Shown: positions 18,283 through 26,888, counted from the stretch's first letter. The stretch: DNA of 64,000 bases from Saprospiraceae bacterium (GCA_016709995.1 JADJLQ010000002.1:992001-1056000), one strand, 5' to 3'. The notes: a model not told the origin generated them from the letters alone. Made by a program: numbers and translations.

Positions 18283-20007
18283 TTATTTTTCAGCTATATC
18301 AAATGAAATAGTCTGATTAGATTCATTGCCAACTTTGTCAATAGCTCTGATTTTAAGCTCATATTTTTTTCCTGCCTGCCAACTGCTGATTGGACTGTTA
18401 TACAACTGTTCTGGAGCGGAATTCAACTGATAATAAATTTTGTCATTTCCGACCATCTCATCCGTAGCAGCTAAAAATAGGACCAAATGCTTCGGATATA
18501 CCTGCAACCCTTCTTTTTCTCCAACAGGACCTACGCTGAAATTGGGTAATATTTTAGGAGGATTATTGTCATATAAAACCGTCAGCTGATTGATATTTCT
18601 GTTGTTTACATTGTCATATCCGAACATCTCAATTTTGTGGCTACCGGAAGTAGTCTTTAACTGAAATGGTTTTTCGTATCGTGTCTCTGCCTGTGCTCCA
18701 TCCAAACTATAACTGATATACTGGAGGCCTGATTGAAGGTCTGTAGCGCTCAGATGTATATTTGTTTGAGGTCCAATATATAAATCGTTGGCAGAATTAA
18801 AGGATGGCCCGGAGATTGTGTGATTCAAATCAGGACCGGTCAGGTCAAGAAATACCAGATTGATATTGTGTTTGTACTCTTCAGCACCGCTGGGTTGATT
18901 GCTGAGTCGATCTACTGAATAAAATTTGATCACGTGATTGCCTTGAATGCTTGGCAGGTAAAAAGGTTCTTCATAAGAAATGAAATTTCCATTATCTATA
19001 GAATATTTTATTTCTTTTACACCGGCCTTGTTGTCAATGGCTGTCAACTTCATCTTTGTCCGACCAGAAAAATAAACTTTGTCCTGGTAAAGGAATTTGT
19101 CTCCAAGTATGTCTGTCGCAGTCAACGGTGCAAGTTTATCATAATAGAAATCAAATTTGTCAAAATTACTTATATTGCCTACTTGATCTTCCGCATAATA
19201 TTCAATGCTGTGTGGGCCATCTTCGAGGTGCGTCAGATTCAATTTGTTTCCTCCATATTGAAGGTAGGCCTGATCATCAAATCGATAGAAAGATTTTAAT
19301 ACCCCGGATATATTATCAGTGGCTGTTAGATAAAATGTGGAAGAGCCAGCAAGGGTATTTCCTTCGGATACTCCATTTATATTGTAGGTAATAATGGGAG
19401 CAGAAGTATCCACTATAATGGTAGTAGTTTGGATGGATTCCGCATTATTTACTCTATCCGTTGAAAAGTACTTAATGGTATGTGGGCCTTCTTTGAGCAA
19501 GCTGATGGGTGATTGGTAATCCAGATATTGGTCTCCATCAATGGCTGTATAAATGTTTTGCACGCCGGAATATTTATCGCTTGCCTTTAGTTCAAACAAC
19601 AATCCCTTGCCATAATAATCTTGATCATTGTTTGTATGATGTGGAGCATTTACGAATGTAATGGTGGACATCGGTGCTAGTCCATCACTAATGACTTCAA
19701 ATAAGACTTCTGTTTTTGGAGTCTTTACCTCGCGAGTATCTTTATCTACGGCATAACGTGTGCGGATATAATTTGGGCCTTCGGTATCAAAATACACTGG
19801 ATTGGTATATTGTTCAAATTCTTTATTTACAAGATTTACTCCTGGTTCGTCCGGTGTGCTTGACAATTTAATGTACACTGGCAGTTTTTTGTTCCAATAA
19901 AGTGTTGAATCTTTATCCAGAAAGTAGCGCGGTGAAAATTCTTTGGGTTGTGCAAAACTGAATTGCACCAGGAAGGAAGCAATGGTAAGAAACATGTATT
20001 TTTTCAT
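18283..20007 (-). CDS. Secreted OmpL47-like/Ig-like repeat protein
   Basis: 574 residues with a clear Sec signal peptide (M-K-K-Y-M-F-L-T-I-A-S-F-L-V-Q-F-S-F-A-Q). The mature part is made of about five repeats of roughly 90-100 residues. These contain D-x-x-S-G-V/L-x-x-I-x-Y-S-x-D and x-Y-x-x-P-F-x-L followed by G-x-H-x-I-x-x-Y/F-S/A-x-D-x-x-x-N, the pattern of OmpL47-type beta-sandwich domains. No enzyme motif or CTD is visible. It sits 20 bp upstream of the SpoIIE phosphatase and 39 bp downstream of the kinase gene, so it is likely an extracytoplasmic component of the same pathway, perhaps a ligand of the TPR sensor. That role is inference. Confidence 0.85.
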   Translation of the reverse strand: MKKYMFLTIASFLVQFSFAQPKEFSPRYFLDKDSTLYWNKKLPVYIKLSSTPDEPGVNLVNKEFEQYTNPVYFDTEGPNYIRTRYAVDKDTREVKTPKTEVLFEVISDGLAPMSTITFVNAPHHTNNDQDYYGKGLLFELKASDKYSGVQNIYTAIDGDQYLDYQSPISLLKEGPHTIKYFSTDRVNNAESIQTTTIIVDTSAPIITYNINGVSEGNTLAGSSTFYLTATDNISGVLKSFYRFDDQAYLQYGGNKLNLTHLEDGPHSIEYYAEDQVGNISNFDKFDFYYDKLAPLTATDILGDKFLYQDKVYFSGRTKMKLTAIDNKAGVKEIKYSIDNGNFISYEEPFYLPSIQGNHVIKFYSVDRLSNQPSGAEEYKHNINLVFLDLTGPDLNHTISGPSFNSANDLYIGPQTNIHLSATDLQSGLQYISYSLDGAQAETRYEKPFQLKTTSGSHKIEMFGYDNVNNRNINQLTVLYDNNPPKILPNFSVGPVGEKEGLQVYPKHLVLFLAATDEMVGNDKIYYQLNSAPEQLYNSPISSWQAGKKYELKIRAIDKVGNESNQTISFDIAEK

Positions 20008-20046
20008 AAATGGGTAAGGCTTATTTGTTGGTTAATTTTAGCGATT

Positions 20047-20454
20047 TTAAATGGCACGGTATTTCATATTCAATGTTAAAATATTTTTATTTTCAATTCG
20101 GCGATAATGTAATTGATGCATAAGTTTTGCTACTATATCGAGTCCAAGACCACCTGCTTTGTCTGTTTTGGGTAATGATTGTCGCATATGAATAAATTCG
20201 AGCGGATCAAAATGTATACCATCATCAACAAATTCAAGGTCTATGTTGCCTTCAGAATGTTTAAGTTGAAGGGTAATATGGTGCTCAAGATGATCTTCAA
20301 AACCATAAAAAATAATATTACTCAGGATCTCATCTACAGCAATTGAGATTTTTTTTTGATCTTCACTATCCAGGGGTAATTTGGCCATATAGGTTAACAA
20401 GGTCTCGTGGACGAGGCTTATCTCTTGAATATTATTGATAATAGTAATAAGCAT
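20047..20454 (-). CDS. ATP-binding anti-sigma-factor-type kinase (HATPase_c, RsbW/SpoIIAB-like)
   Basis: 135 residues, the usual size for RsbW-type serine kinases. An N-box-like motif A-V-D-E-I-L-S-N-I-I-F-Y-G-F and a G-box G-G-L-G-L-D-I-V-A-K-L-M mark a GHKL ATPase without a histidine-kinase dimerisation domain. In the family this kinase phosphorylates a STAS antagonist and binds either that protein or a target such as a sigma factor. The STAS gene is directly upstream (21 bp) and the opposing phosphatase lies two genes downstream. No sigma factor lies nearby. Confidence 0.9.
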   Translation of the reverse strand: MLITIINNIQEISLVHETLLTYMAKLPLDSEDQKKISIAVDEILSNIIFYGFEDHLEHHITLQLKHSEGNIDLEFVDDGIHFDPLEFIHMRQSLPKTDKAGGLGLDIVAKLMHQLHYRRIENKNILTLNMKYRAI

Positions 20455-20475
20455 AGGCCACTTCAGGAGCGTACT

Positions 20476-20814
20476 TTATACATGAAAGTCTTTTATCGCA
20501 CTCTCCAGATCAGGAAAGTGCTTGAAGATCATAAAAAAACCGGAAATTTCAAATACTTCATTAACTGTTTTATTAAAACAACAAAAACGGATTTCGCCGT
20601 CAGACTTACGCACCAGCTTGTTGGCTGCAAGAAATATGCGCAGTCCGGCACTGGAGATATAATTAAGATCTTTAAGGTCGATGACTATACTGTGGTTGCC
20701 ACCCATAATCAGTTGCTGTATTTTTGATTCTGCTTCAGGAGAGGTAGCAGCATTAAGATCTCCTGAGATACTTACTACTTTGAGCCGTTCCAGGTTTCTT
20801 ATTTCAATTTCCAT
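20476..20814 (-). CDS. STAS-domain anti-sigma-factor antagonist (SpoIIAA/RsbV-like)
   Basis: 112 residues from the ATG at 20814. A longer ORF reaches 20874, but the family begins right at M-E-I-E-I-R-N-L, so the shorter start is preferred. The phosphorylation motif is present as D-L-x-x-L-N-Y-I-S-S-A-G-L-R, with Ser about residue 54-55. It is the first gene of the operon STAS, HATPase kinase, OmpL47-like, SpoIIE phosphatase. The inferred cycle is kinase phosphorylation of the Ser, phosphatase removal, and a partner switch that frees an unknown output protein. Confidence 0.9.
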   Translation of the reverse strand: MEIEIRNLERLKVVSISGDLNAATSPEAESKIQQLIMGGNHSIVIDLKDLNYISSAGLRIFLAANKLVRKSDGEIRFCCFNKTVNEVFEISGFFMIFKHFPDLESAIKDFHV

Positions 20815-20994
20815 ATGGTTTAGAATAAAATCAAAAAATAAAAAGTTTAAGGTACATAATATTTCCCTCCACATTCTATCTTAAGACGAAATATTAAACG
20901 ATAGTAACCAATATTTCAAAAATTTCTGTGACTTTAATTTTTTCACCCGTATGTATATAGAACTTAATTATTCAAATAAAATCTAATAACAAAC

Positions 20995-21471
20995 ATGGGA
21001 CTATTTTCTTTCTTAAAAGGTGCTGGAGAAAAACTCTTCGGCTCCAAACCATCTACCACGGCTGTTGACGCTGAAGCTGCTGCGGCTGCCGAGAAAACAC
21101 AAAAAATAGCTGCAATGCAGTCATTTATCACCGGCTTAGGTCTTGATGTTCAGAATCTTGATATAGATCTGGACGGGGATGTGGTCACGGTATATGGCCA
21201 GGCTGTTAATCAGGCTGAAAAGGAAAAACTGATTTTGGCATTGGGCAATGTACAGGGGGTAGCTTCTGTAGATGATCGGGTGTCTGTAATAGCCGCTCCT
21301 GAACCTGAAGCAGATTTGTATGAGGTGAAATCTGGTGATAGTTTGTCAAAAATATCAAAACATTTTTATGGAGATCCGATGAGATATAATGAAATTTTTG
21401 AAGCAAACAAACCATTATTGTCCCATCCTGACAAAATATACCCGGGACAGATGCTGAGAATACCGAGATAA
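20995..21471 (+). CDS. kbp: BON-LysM protein, Kbp/YgaU-like
   Basis: 158 residues, close to the 149 of E. coli Kbp, whose layout it follows throughout. It has an amphipathic N-terminus (M-G-L-F-S-F-L-K-G-A-G-E-K-L-F), an Ala-rich spacer, a BON domain (about 48-102, with L-A-L-G-N-V-Q-G-V-A-S-V-D-D) and a C-terminal LysM (Y-E-V-K-S-G-D-S-L-S-K-I-S to Y-P-G-Q-M-L-R-I-P). Kbp in E. coli binds potassium. No signal peptide is present. It is divergent from the partner-switching operon across 180 bp, so the two could share control. Name by homology from memory. Confidence 0.9.
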   Translation: MGLFSFLKGAGEKLFGSKPSTTAVDAEAAAAAEKTQKIAAMQSFITGLGLDVQNLDIDLDGDVVTVYGQAVNQAEKEKLILALGNVQGVASVDDRVSVIAAPEPEADLYEVKSGDSLSKISKHFYGDPMRYNEIFEANKPLLSHPDKIYPGQMLRIPR

Positions 21472-21501
21472 AAGCACACTATAAGAAACCATCTAAAGTC
21501 A

Positions 21502-21540
21502 CCTCAGTTACATCTGTAGCTGAGGTTTTAGTTTTTTGTT
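21502..21540 (+). terminator. Rho-independent terminator after kbp
   Basis: The stem CCTCAG-x-TACA / TGTA-x-CTGAGG is followed by TTTTAGTTTTTTG, 30 bp after the kbp stop codon. Confidence 0.88.
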
Positions 21541-21635
21541 TCAGAGGTTTTCAAACTTTCAATATAGATGGTAAGCAAGAGCACTATCCGCGAACCAATA
21601 AGTATAAATTATATAAATATTTGATAGGCAAATAC

Positions 21636-22715
21636 TTATACCTGTGATGCGCGATGCCTAAGCAAATGATCTGCCAATACGATAGCTGCCATCGCCTCTA
21701 CGATCGGTACCGCTCTGGGCACGACACAAGGGTCATGCCTGCCTTTGCCTGTCACCGTTACGGATTCACCGGTAATATCCACAGATTCTTGTTCTGGGAT
21801 GATGGTTGCAACGGGTTTGAAGGCTACCCGGAAGATGATGTCCATGCCATTGGAGATCCCGCCTTGTATGCCACCGGAATGATTGCTTTTAGTTTTGATC
21901 GATTCGCCTTCTTTATAAAAAATGTCGTTATGCTGAGATCCTCGCATCGTCACTCCGGCAAAGCCTGATCCGATCTCAAATCCTTTGCAGGCATTGATAC
22001 TCAACATAGCATGACCGAGCTCAGCATGTAGTTTATCGAATGCAGGCTCACCCAATCCGGGAGGACACCCTTTGATAATGCAAGTCACTGCGCCTCCTAT
22101 GGTATCTCCTTCCTTTCTGACTTCTTTGATCAGGTCGATCATTTTTTCTGCCATTTGTGGATCGGGGCACCTTACAGGATTGGACTCGATTTGGGCTACA
22201 TCTATATTTTCAAAATCAGGTTGATATACCAGAGGCCCTACCTGGCTTACAAAAGCATGGATATGTATATTGTGCAGATGCAATAAGAGCTTAGCTATTG
22301 CTCCTGAAGCTACCCGTGCTGCAGTCTCCCGTGCTGAAGATCTGCCTCCACCCCGATGATCCCTATAGCCCCATTTGGTTTGATAGGTAAAATCTGCGTG
22401 AGAAGGTCTAAACTTATCTTTTATATGGTCATAATCAGACGAATGCTGATCCATGTTTTTCAGCACAATACAGATCGGGGCACCCGTAGACCGATTTTCA
22501 AACACTCCGGATAAAATCTCTATCTCGTCAGCTTCTTTTCTTTGCGTCACGATATTAGATTGGCCAGGACGCCTTCGATCCATCTCCCGCTGGATGTATT
22601 CCTGCGGGATTAACAAACCGGCAGGACAACCATCGATCACCACACCTACAGCTTTGCCATGAGATTCACCAAAGGTGCTGATTTTAAATATTTCTACAAA
22701 TTGATTGCCTGCCAC
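21636..22715 (-). CDS. aroC: Chorismate synthase
   Basis: 359 residues, full length. It converts 5-enolpyruvylshikimate-3-phosphate to chorismate with reduced FMN, the last step of the shikimate pathway. Family signatures are all present: F-G-E-S-H-G-K-A-V-G-V-V-I-D-G-C-P near residue 14, G-R-S-S-A-R-E-T-A-A-R-V-A-S-G in the middle and R-H-D-P-C-V-V-P-R-A-V-P-I-V-E-A-M near the C-terminus. It starts 38 bp after the end of the malic enzyme gene on the same strand, so co-transcription is likely. Confidence 0.97.
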   Translation of the reverse strand: MAGNQFVEIFKISTFGESHGKAVGVVIDGCPAGLLIPQEYIQREMDRRRPGQSNIVTQRKEADEIEILSGVFENRSTGAPICIVLKNMDQHSSDYDHIKDKFRPSHADFTYQTKWGYRDHRGGGRSSARETAARVASGAIAKLLLHLHNIHIHAFVSQVGPLVYQPDFENIDVAQIESNPVRCPDPQMAEKMIDLIKEVRKEGDTIGGAVTCIIKGCPPGLGEPAFDKLHAELGHAMLSINACKGFEIGSGFAGVTMRGSQHNDIFYKEGESIKTKSNHSGGIQGGISNGMDIIFRVAFKPVATIIPEQESVDITGESVTVTGKGRHDPCVVPRAVPIVEAMAAIVLADHLLRHRASQV

Positions 22716-22753
22716 TTGTTCTTTTTTTCGTAAAAATACAATTTAAAGGTAAT

Positions 22754-24226
22754 CTAGGATTTTTGTTGGGCATCCATCACCGCTATACTGACCATATTGA
22801 CGATCTCACTCACAGTACTACCCAGTGACAGAATATGCACTGATTTTTTCAAGCCCATGAGTACTGGTCCCAATGACTCCAGGTTGCCACCTTCTTTCAA
22901 TAATTTGAAGGCGATATGGGAAGCTGCCAGGTTAGGGAATATCAACGTATTGGCAGGCCCATTGACCAATTTCGAAAAGGGAAATGCTTCTTTAACTAAT
23001 TCACGATTGAGTGCAAAATTGCCTTGTATATCTCCATCGACCAGGAGGTCCGGATAGTCCCTGTGCAGAATCGTGATGGCCTCCCGCATTTTGGTAGGTA
23101 TAATACCTTTGACAGAACCAAAATTGGAAAAAGAGAGCAGCGCGATCTTGGGCTCCACATTAAACTTTTTGACCACTGAGGCAGTCTGCAAAGTGATATC
23201 TACCAAAGTTTTTACATCAGGATCCAAATTGACCATCGTATCAGCAAAAAACAAAGGTCCTCTTTTGGTCAATAAAATATCCATACCGGCGACGATATGC
23301 ACATCATCCGCTTTGCCAAATAGGCGCAAGGCCGGCCGCAAAAATTCCGGGTAATTGGCAGTCAATCCACTCACCATAGCATCTGCATAACCGTGCTCTA
23401 TCAGGCTTAGTCCGAAATAATTCCATTCGACCATCAGGTTTTGCGCCGATCGGAGAGTCACGCCTTTGCGGTTTCTTTTATTAAAATAGGTATCCGCAAA
23501 TTTTAGTCTTCTGGATTGTTCCTGGTCATTTCGAGGATCTATGATTTGAGCTTCATCCAGGGACAATTCGTATTCTGCAATCAATTGTTTGATCCGATCT
23601 TCATTGCCCAACAGGATGGGTTTGGCAAGATTTTCCTCGATACAGATCTCGGCAGCTTTGAGTATTTTATAAGACTCGGCTTCTGCAAAGACCACCCGTT
23701 TAGGGTTGGCTCTGGCCTTGGACCTGACCTGGCGGATCAATGGTTTGAACAACCCCAGTCTCTTGGTGAGTTCTTCCGCATAGGTTTCCCAATTACTGAT
23801 CGGATTTAGCGCTACCCCAGTATCCATGGCGGCTTTGGCGACTGCTATAGCTACAGTGGTAATGAGCCTGGGATCTACAGGCTTGGGGATGATATAATCA
23901 GGACCAAAATGCAGATTGGCACTACTGTAAGCAGCGTTGACTTCTTCCGGCACAGGCAGTTTGGCAAGATTGGCCAGTGCATAAGCAGCGGCTAGCTTCA
24001 TTTCATCATTGATAACTTTAGCACGCACATCCAGCGCCCCTCTGAATATATACGGAAATCCCAAAACATTATTGACTTGATTGGGATAGTCCGATCTACC
24101 GGTGGCCATGATCACATCGTCGCGGGTCGCCTTCGCATCGGGATAGGTAATCTCTGGGTTAGGATTGGCGAGTGCAAAAACGATGGGATTGGCAGCCATG
24201 GAGGCCAGCATCTCTTTTTTCATCAC
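22754..24226 (-). CDS. maeB: NADP-type malic enzyme/phosphotransacetylase fusion, C-terminal fragment
   Basis: 490 residues holding the end of the malic-enzyme NAD(P)-binding domain (N-P-N-P-E-I-T-Y-P, A-T-G-R-S-D-Y-P-N-Q-V-N-N) and a complete C-terminal phosphotransacetylase-like domain (about residues 160-490: V-V-F-A-E-A-E, D-A-M-V-S-G, F-A-D-T-M-V-N, G-P-A-N-T-L-I-F-P-N-L). The nominal ATG at 24226 is internal; upstream in the same frame the sequence reads F-L-G-L-S-I-A-G-V, which joins the preceding fragment. MaeB oxidatively decarboxylates malate to pyruvate; the PTA-like part in characterised MaeB is usually regulatory. The two fragments together give about 753 residues, matching the 759 of E. 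coli MaeB. Confidence 0.93.
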   Translation of the reverse strand: MMKKEMLASMAANPIVFALANPNPEITYPDAKATRDDVIMATGRSDYPNQVNNVLGFPYIFRGALDVRAKVINDEMKLAAAYALANLAKLPVPEEVNAAYSSANLHFGPDYIIPKPVDPRLITTVAIAVAKAAMDTGVALNPISNWETYAEELTKRLGLFKPLIRQVRSKARANPKRVVFAEAESYKILKAAEICIEENLAKPILLGNEDRIKQLIAEYELSLDEAQIIDPRNDQEQSRRLKFADTYFNKRNRKGVTLRSAQNLMVEWNYFGLSLIEHGYADAMVSGLTANYPEFLRPALRLFGKADDVHIVAGMDILLTKRGPLFFADTMVNLDPDVKTLVDITLQTASVVKKFNVEPKIALLSFSNFGSVKGIIPTKMREAITILHRDYPDLLVDGDIQGNFALNRELVKEAFPFSKLVNGPANTLIFPNLAASHIAFKLLKEGGNLESLGPVLMGLKKSVHILSLGSTVSEIVNMVSIAVMDAQQKS

Positions 24227-24243
24227 GCCGGCGATACTCAGAC

Positions 24244-25017
24244 CTAAAAAACATCTGCATGGACCAGGGCTTCTTCCAGGGTGTCAATGTCTCTGTCGGT
24301 CACGAACTCCAGTTTTTGAGTATTGAGTCCTGTCCGCTTTTTATTGAGAACCCCATTGCTGTCCAGCATCACTATGTTTTCACTTTTTGCTCCAAGTTTT
24401 TTATAGAGTCGGGTACAGGATACTGCAGATGCCCCGGAGCCACTCACGACAATCTTTACTTCACTTATTTTTTTGTCTACAATTTCAAGTGCGTTTAATA
24501 AAGCTGCAGATGAAATGATCGCTGTCCCGTGCTGATCATCATGCATCAGAGGAATATCCAATTCTTTTTTCAGTCGATCCTCAATGTAAAAACATTCAGG
24601 GGCTTTGATGTCTTCCAGGTTGATACCACCGAAGGTAGGGGAGATCGCCTTGATAGTTTCAATGAGTTTGTCAGGATCAGTCTCATTGATCTCTATATCA
24701 AACACATCGATGTCTGCATAGATCTTGAAGAGCAGGCCTTTGCCTTCCATGACCGGCTTGCCGGCCAGGGCGCCTATATTGCCAAGGCCTAATACGGCAG
24801 TGCCATTAGAAATGACTGCGACGAGATTGCCTTTGGCAGTGTATTTATAAGCATCCTCCGGATTAGCTTCAATGGCCAGGCAGGGCTCGGCTACTCCCGG
24901 CGAATAAGCCAGGCTGAGATCTTTTTGGGTCGCATGAGGTTTGGTGGGGATGACTTCAATTTTACCTGGGCGACCTTGCTGGTGATATTCTAAAGCGTCT
25001 TTTTTGAGATCAGACAT
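24244..25017 (-). CDS. maeB: NADP-type malic enzyme/phosphotransacetylase fusion, N-terminal fragment
   Basis: 257 residues with the malic-enzyme N-terminal and start of the NAD-binding domain: S-L-A-Y-S-P-G-V-A-E-P-C, G-L-G-N-I-G-A-L-A-G-K-P-V-M-E-G-K, P-T-F-G-G-I-N-L-E-D, D-D-Q-H-G-T-A and V-S-G-S-G-A-S-A. The frame ends in V-H-A-D-V-F-stop, where the family reads A-D-V-F-(L/I)-G-(L/V)-S. Adding one T on the coding strand (a run of 6 on the plus strand as A, 24246-24251) restores F-L-G-L-S and joins the downstream fragment. A sequencing or assembly error is the simplest reading; a recent null mutation is the alternative. Confidence 0.93.
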   Translation of the reverse strand: MSDLKKDALEYHQQGRPGKIEVIPTKPHATQKDLSLAYSPGVAEPCLAIEANPEDAYKYTAKGNLVAVISNGTAVLGLGNIGALAGKPVMEGKGLLFKIYADIDVFDIEINETDPDKLIETIKAISPTFGGINLEDIKAPECFYIEDRLKKELDIPLMHDDQHGTAIISSAALLNALEIVDKKISEVKIVVSGSGASAVSCTRLYKKLGAKSENIVMLDSNGVLNKKRTGLNTQKLEFVTDRDIDTLEEALVHADVF

Positions 25018-25242
25018 ACTGTGGTTGGATAGATTTGGTTAGGTCTCGCGAAGGTAACCAATATGATGGATATTTTGAAGAATAGATTGAACAAATGGTT
25101 AAAAAAAAAAATTATTTTGTTAATAACGGAAAATACTATTACATGAGTAAAATCCAGCTGCAACATTTGAATAGTTGAGGATGCCAGTATATATTAAATG
25201 GCTTAAATGGAAAACTTAATCTAACAATATCAGTATGTTAGA

Positions 25243-25932
25243 CTATCTCAGATCCTCTACCTTGACTCCCGGATATTTTGCAGCATTCCATTCAAAGGTA
25301 TTGTCTGCAAAATTTTGATTGACCTGGCTACTCAGGGACAAAGTATATTGATCACCATTCTTAAGATAGAGGGATATCGTTTTATATTGTTTTTTTGCCC
25401 GATCTATTTCGGCTTTGATTTTAAAAAATTCTGCGTTTTTGTCCAGCGGTTTGAAGTCGATCACATCACACAATACCCCATTGACTTTCGAGGTTCCTGC
25501 GGTCACATAAGTAAAATCAGGCGAATCATGAATCTGTATCAGTCTATATGGTGACAAAGGATCATTTTGTATTTCTGCAGCATCATTGATCTGTACTTCG
25601 TTTCTTTTCTTTAAGTAGGTCCAAAGCGTCTTGCCATCAGAACTTATCTCCTGATCTTGTAAGGTAAGCCGGAAGCTGGTGTTTTTTAGTTGAACGACTC
25701 CTTTTTGAGTGGAAGGTGCCGCCTCTGCAGGATCATAAGTGAATTGAAAATTAATTACTACCCCTTTGTCTAACTTTAGTTGGTCCTTCACTTGTTTTAG
25801 CAGGGCTTTGGCTTGAGGATCAGCATCTTTGGATGATGCATAAGTGATTGGTTTATCTCCGGGCTGGGCAGAAGTGGATACAGTAGCCACGATGGTCAAT
25901 AAAAATCCTAAAAAAAGGCTGGATGCTTTCAT
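25243..25932 (-). CDS. LolA-like outer-membrane lipoprotein carrier protein
   Basis: 229 residues with a Sec signal peptide (M-K-A-S-S-L-F-L-G-F-L-L-T-I-V-A-T-V-S-T, cleavage after S-A-Q or nearby). The mature part fits the LolA/LolB-like half-barrel family: an N-terminal helix A-K-A-L-L-K-Q-V-K-D-Q-L, then F-x-F-T-Y-D-P-A, D-G-K-T-L-W-T-Y-L-K-K-x-N-E-V-Q-I and a terminal F-A-D-N-T-F-E-W-N. In Bacteroidota such proteins carry lipoproteins or other lipids across the periplasm. It is a single gene on the minus strand. A TACGTTTG on the minus strand just upstream (25951-25944) fits the -7 consensus but leaves almost no leader. Confidence 0.85.
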   Translation of the reverse strand: MKASSLFLGFLLTIVATVSTSAQPGDKPITYASSKDADPQAKALLKQVKDQLKLDKGVVINFQFTYDPAEAAPSTQKGVVQLKNTSFRLTLQDQEISSDGKTLWTYLKKRNEVQINDAAEIQNDPLSPYRLIQIHDSPDFTYVTAGTSKVNGVLCDVIDFKPLDKNAEFFKIKAEIDRAKKQYKTISLYLKNGDQYTLSLSSQVNQNFADNTFEWNAAKYPGVKVEDLR

Positions 25933-26009
25933 ATTATACCATGCAAACGTAACAAGAACTATTCAGGTTCTTAAATAGTAGTTAATTTGGTGTCAAATAA
26001 AAAAATAAT

Positions 26010-26261
26010 ATGCGTAAAATCTTTTTTGTATTGATGATGGGCTGTAGTTTGATCACTACGGTTTGTGCTCAAGGACAGTTATTCGAAAGTCTTGGGTTCA
26101 ATAGCCGGATGATTGGCAAAAAAATGAATTATTCCATTTATCTTCCGGAAGGTTATAATACCTCCAGTCGAAGTTATCCTGTACTTTATCTGCTGCATGG
26201 ATATACTGACAACGAAACGGGTTGGACTCAGTTTGGGGAAATCGAACAGATTAGCAAATAA
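26010..26261 (+). CDS. Esterase (alpha/beta hydrolase, PF00756-like), N-terminal fragment of a frameshifted gene
   Basis: 83 residues with a signal peptide (M-R-K-I-F-F-V-L-M-M-G-C-S-L-I-T-T-V-C-A) and the start of a putative-esterase domain: Y-S-I-Y-L-P-E-G-Y, Y-P-V-L-Y-L-L-H-G-Y-T-D-N-E-T-G-W. It stops at E-I-E-Q-I-S-K. Reading on in the +1 frame gives L-A-N-K-M-M-D-A-G-E-A-T-P-M-I-I-V-M-P-D-G, the expected continuation, so one surplus base lies near 26248-26252. The intact gene would run 26010-26888. Confidence 0.85.
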   Translation: MRKIFFVLMMGCSLITTVCAQGQLFESLGFNSRMIGKKMNYSIYLPEGYNTSSRSYPVLYLLHGYTDNETGWTQFGEIEQISK

Positions 26262-26381
26262 AATGATGGATGCCGGCGAGGCTACCCCGATGATCATCGT
26301 CATGCCCGATGGCGGAGTCAGCTGGTACATTAATAATTTTGATCGTACCATGCCTATGAAGATTATTTTTTCCAGGAGTTC

Positions 26382-26888
26382 ATGCCTTTTGTCGAAAGTA
26401 CTTATCGCATCAGGAAGGAGAAAAAATACCGGGCTGTGTCCGGCTTAAGTATGGGAGGATATGGATCCTTTATGTTTGCGATTAAACACCCGGATATGTT
26501 CTCCTATTGTGCACCATTGAGTGCAGCTTTTTTTGAGGAGAGCTCAGCTATCAATACCCCGCAAGCCAATTACGATAGAACTTTCGCTGTGCTATATGGG
26601 CCCGGGCTAGCTGGTGCTAATAGGATCAACGACACCTACAAAGCCAATGACCCATACAGAATCATCAGTGATACCAGCAGGACCAAAGCTCTTAAAACTG
26701 TCAAATATTACCTCGATTGTGGCGATGATGATTTCTTAAGTGCTGCCAACGCAGAGATGCACAAACTGATGCTTGAAAAAGGTATTCCACACGAATTCAG
26801 GATGCGGGATGGGGTGCATAATTGGACTTATTGGAGGTATAGCATTCAGGAGGTGCTCAAAGAGATCACCAAATGCTTTCACCAATAA
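26382..26888 (+). CDS. Esterase (alpha/beta hydrolase, PF00756-like), C-terminal fragment of a frameshifted gene
   Basis: 168 residues with the nucleophile elbow G-L-S-M-G-G-Y-G and later acid and His candidates (Y-L-D-C-G-D-D-D, G-V-H-N-W-T-Y-W). This is the C-terminal half of the esterase begun at 26010. In this frame the upstream codons read Y-E-D-Y-F-F-Q-E-F before the nominal ATG at 26382, so the true domain continues leftwards. A missing base near 26350-26355 (CC where CCN is expected) returns the gene to its original frame, so the two indels compensate and only about 35 residues are out of frame. Substrate unknown; related enzymes hydrolyse acyl or feruloyl esters. Confidence 0.85.
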   Translation: MPFVESTYRIRKEKKYRAVSGLSMGGYGSFMFAIKHPDMFSYCAPLSAAFFEESSAINTPQANYDRTFAVLYGPGLAGANRINDTYKANDPYRIISDTSRTKALKTVKYYLDCGDDDFLSAANAEMHKLMLEKGIPHEFRMRDGVHNWTYWRYSIQEVLKEITKCFHQ

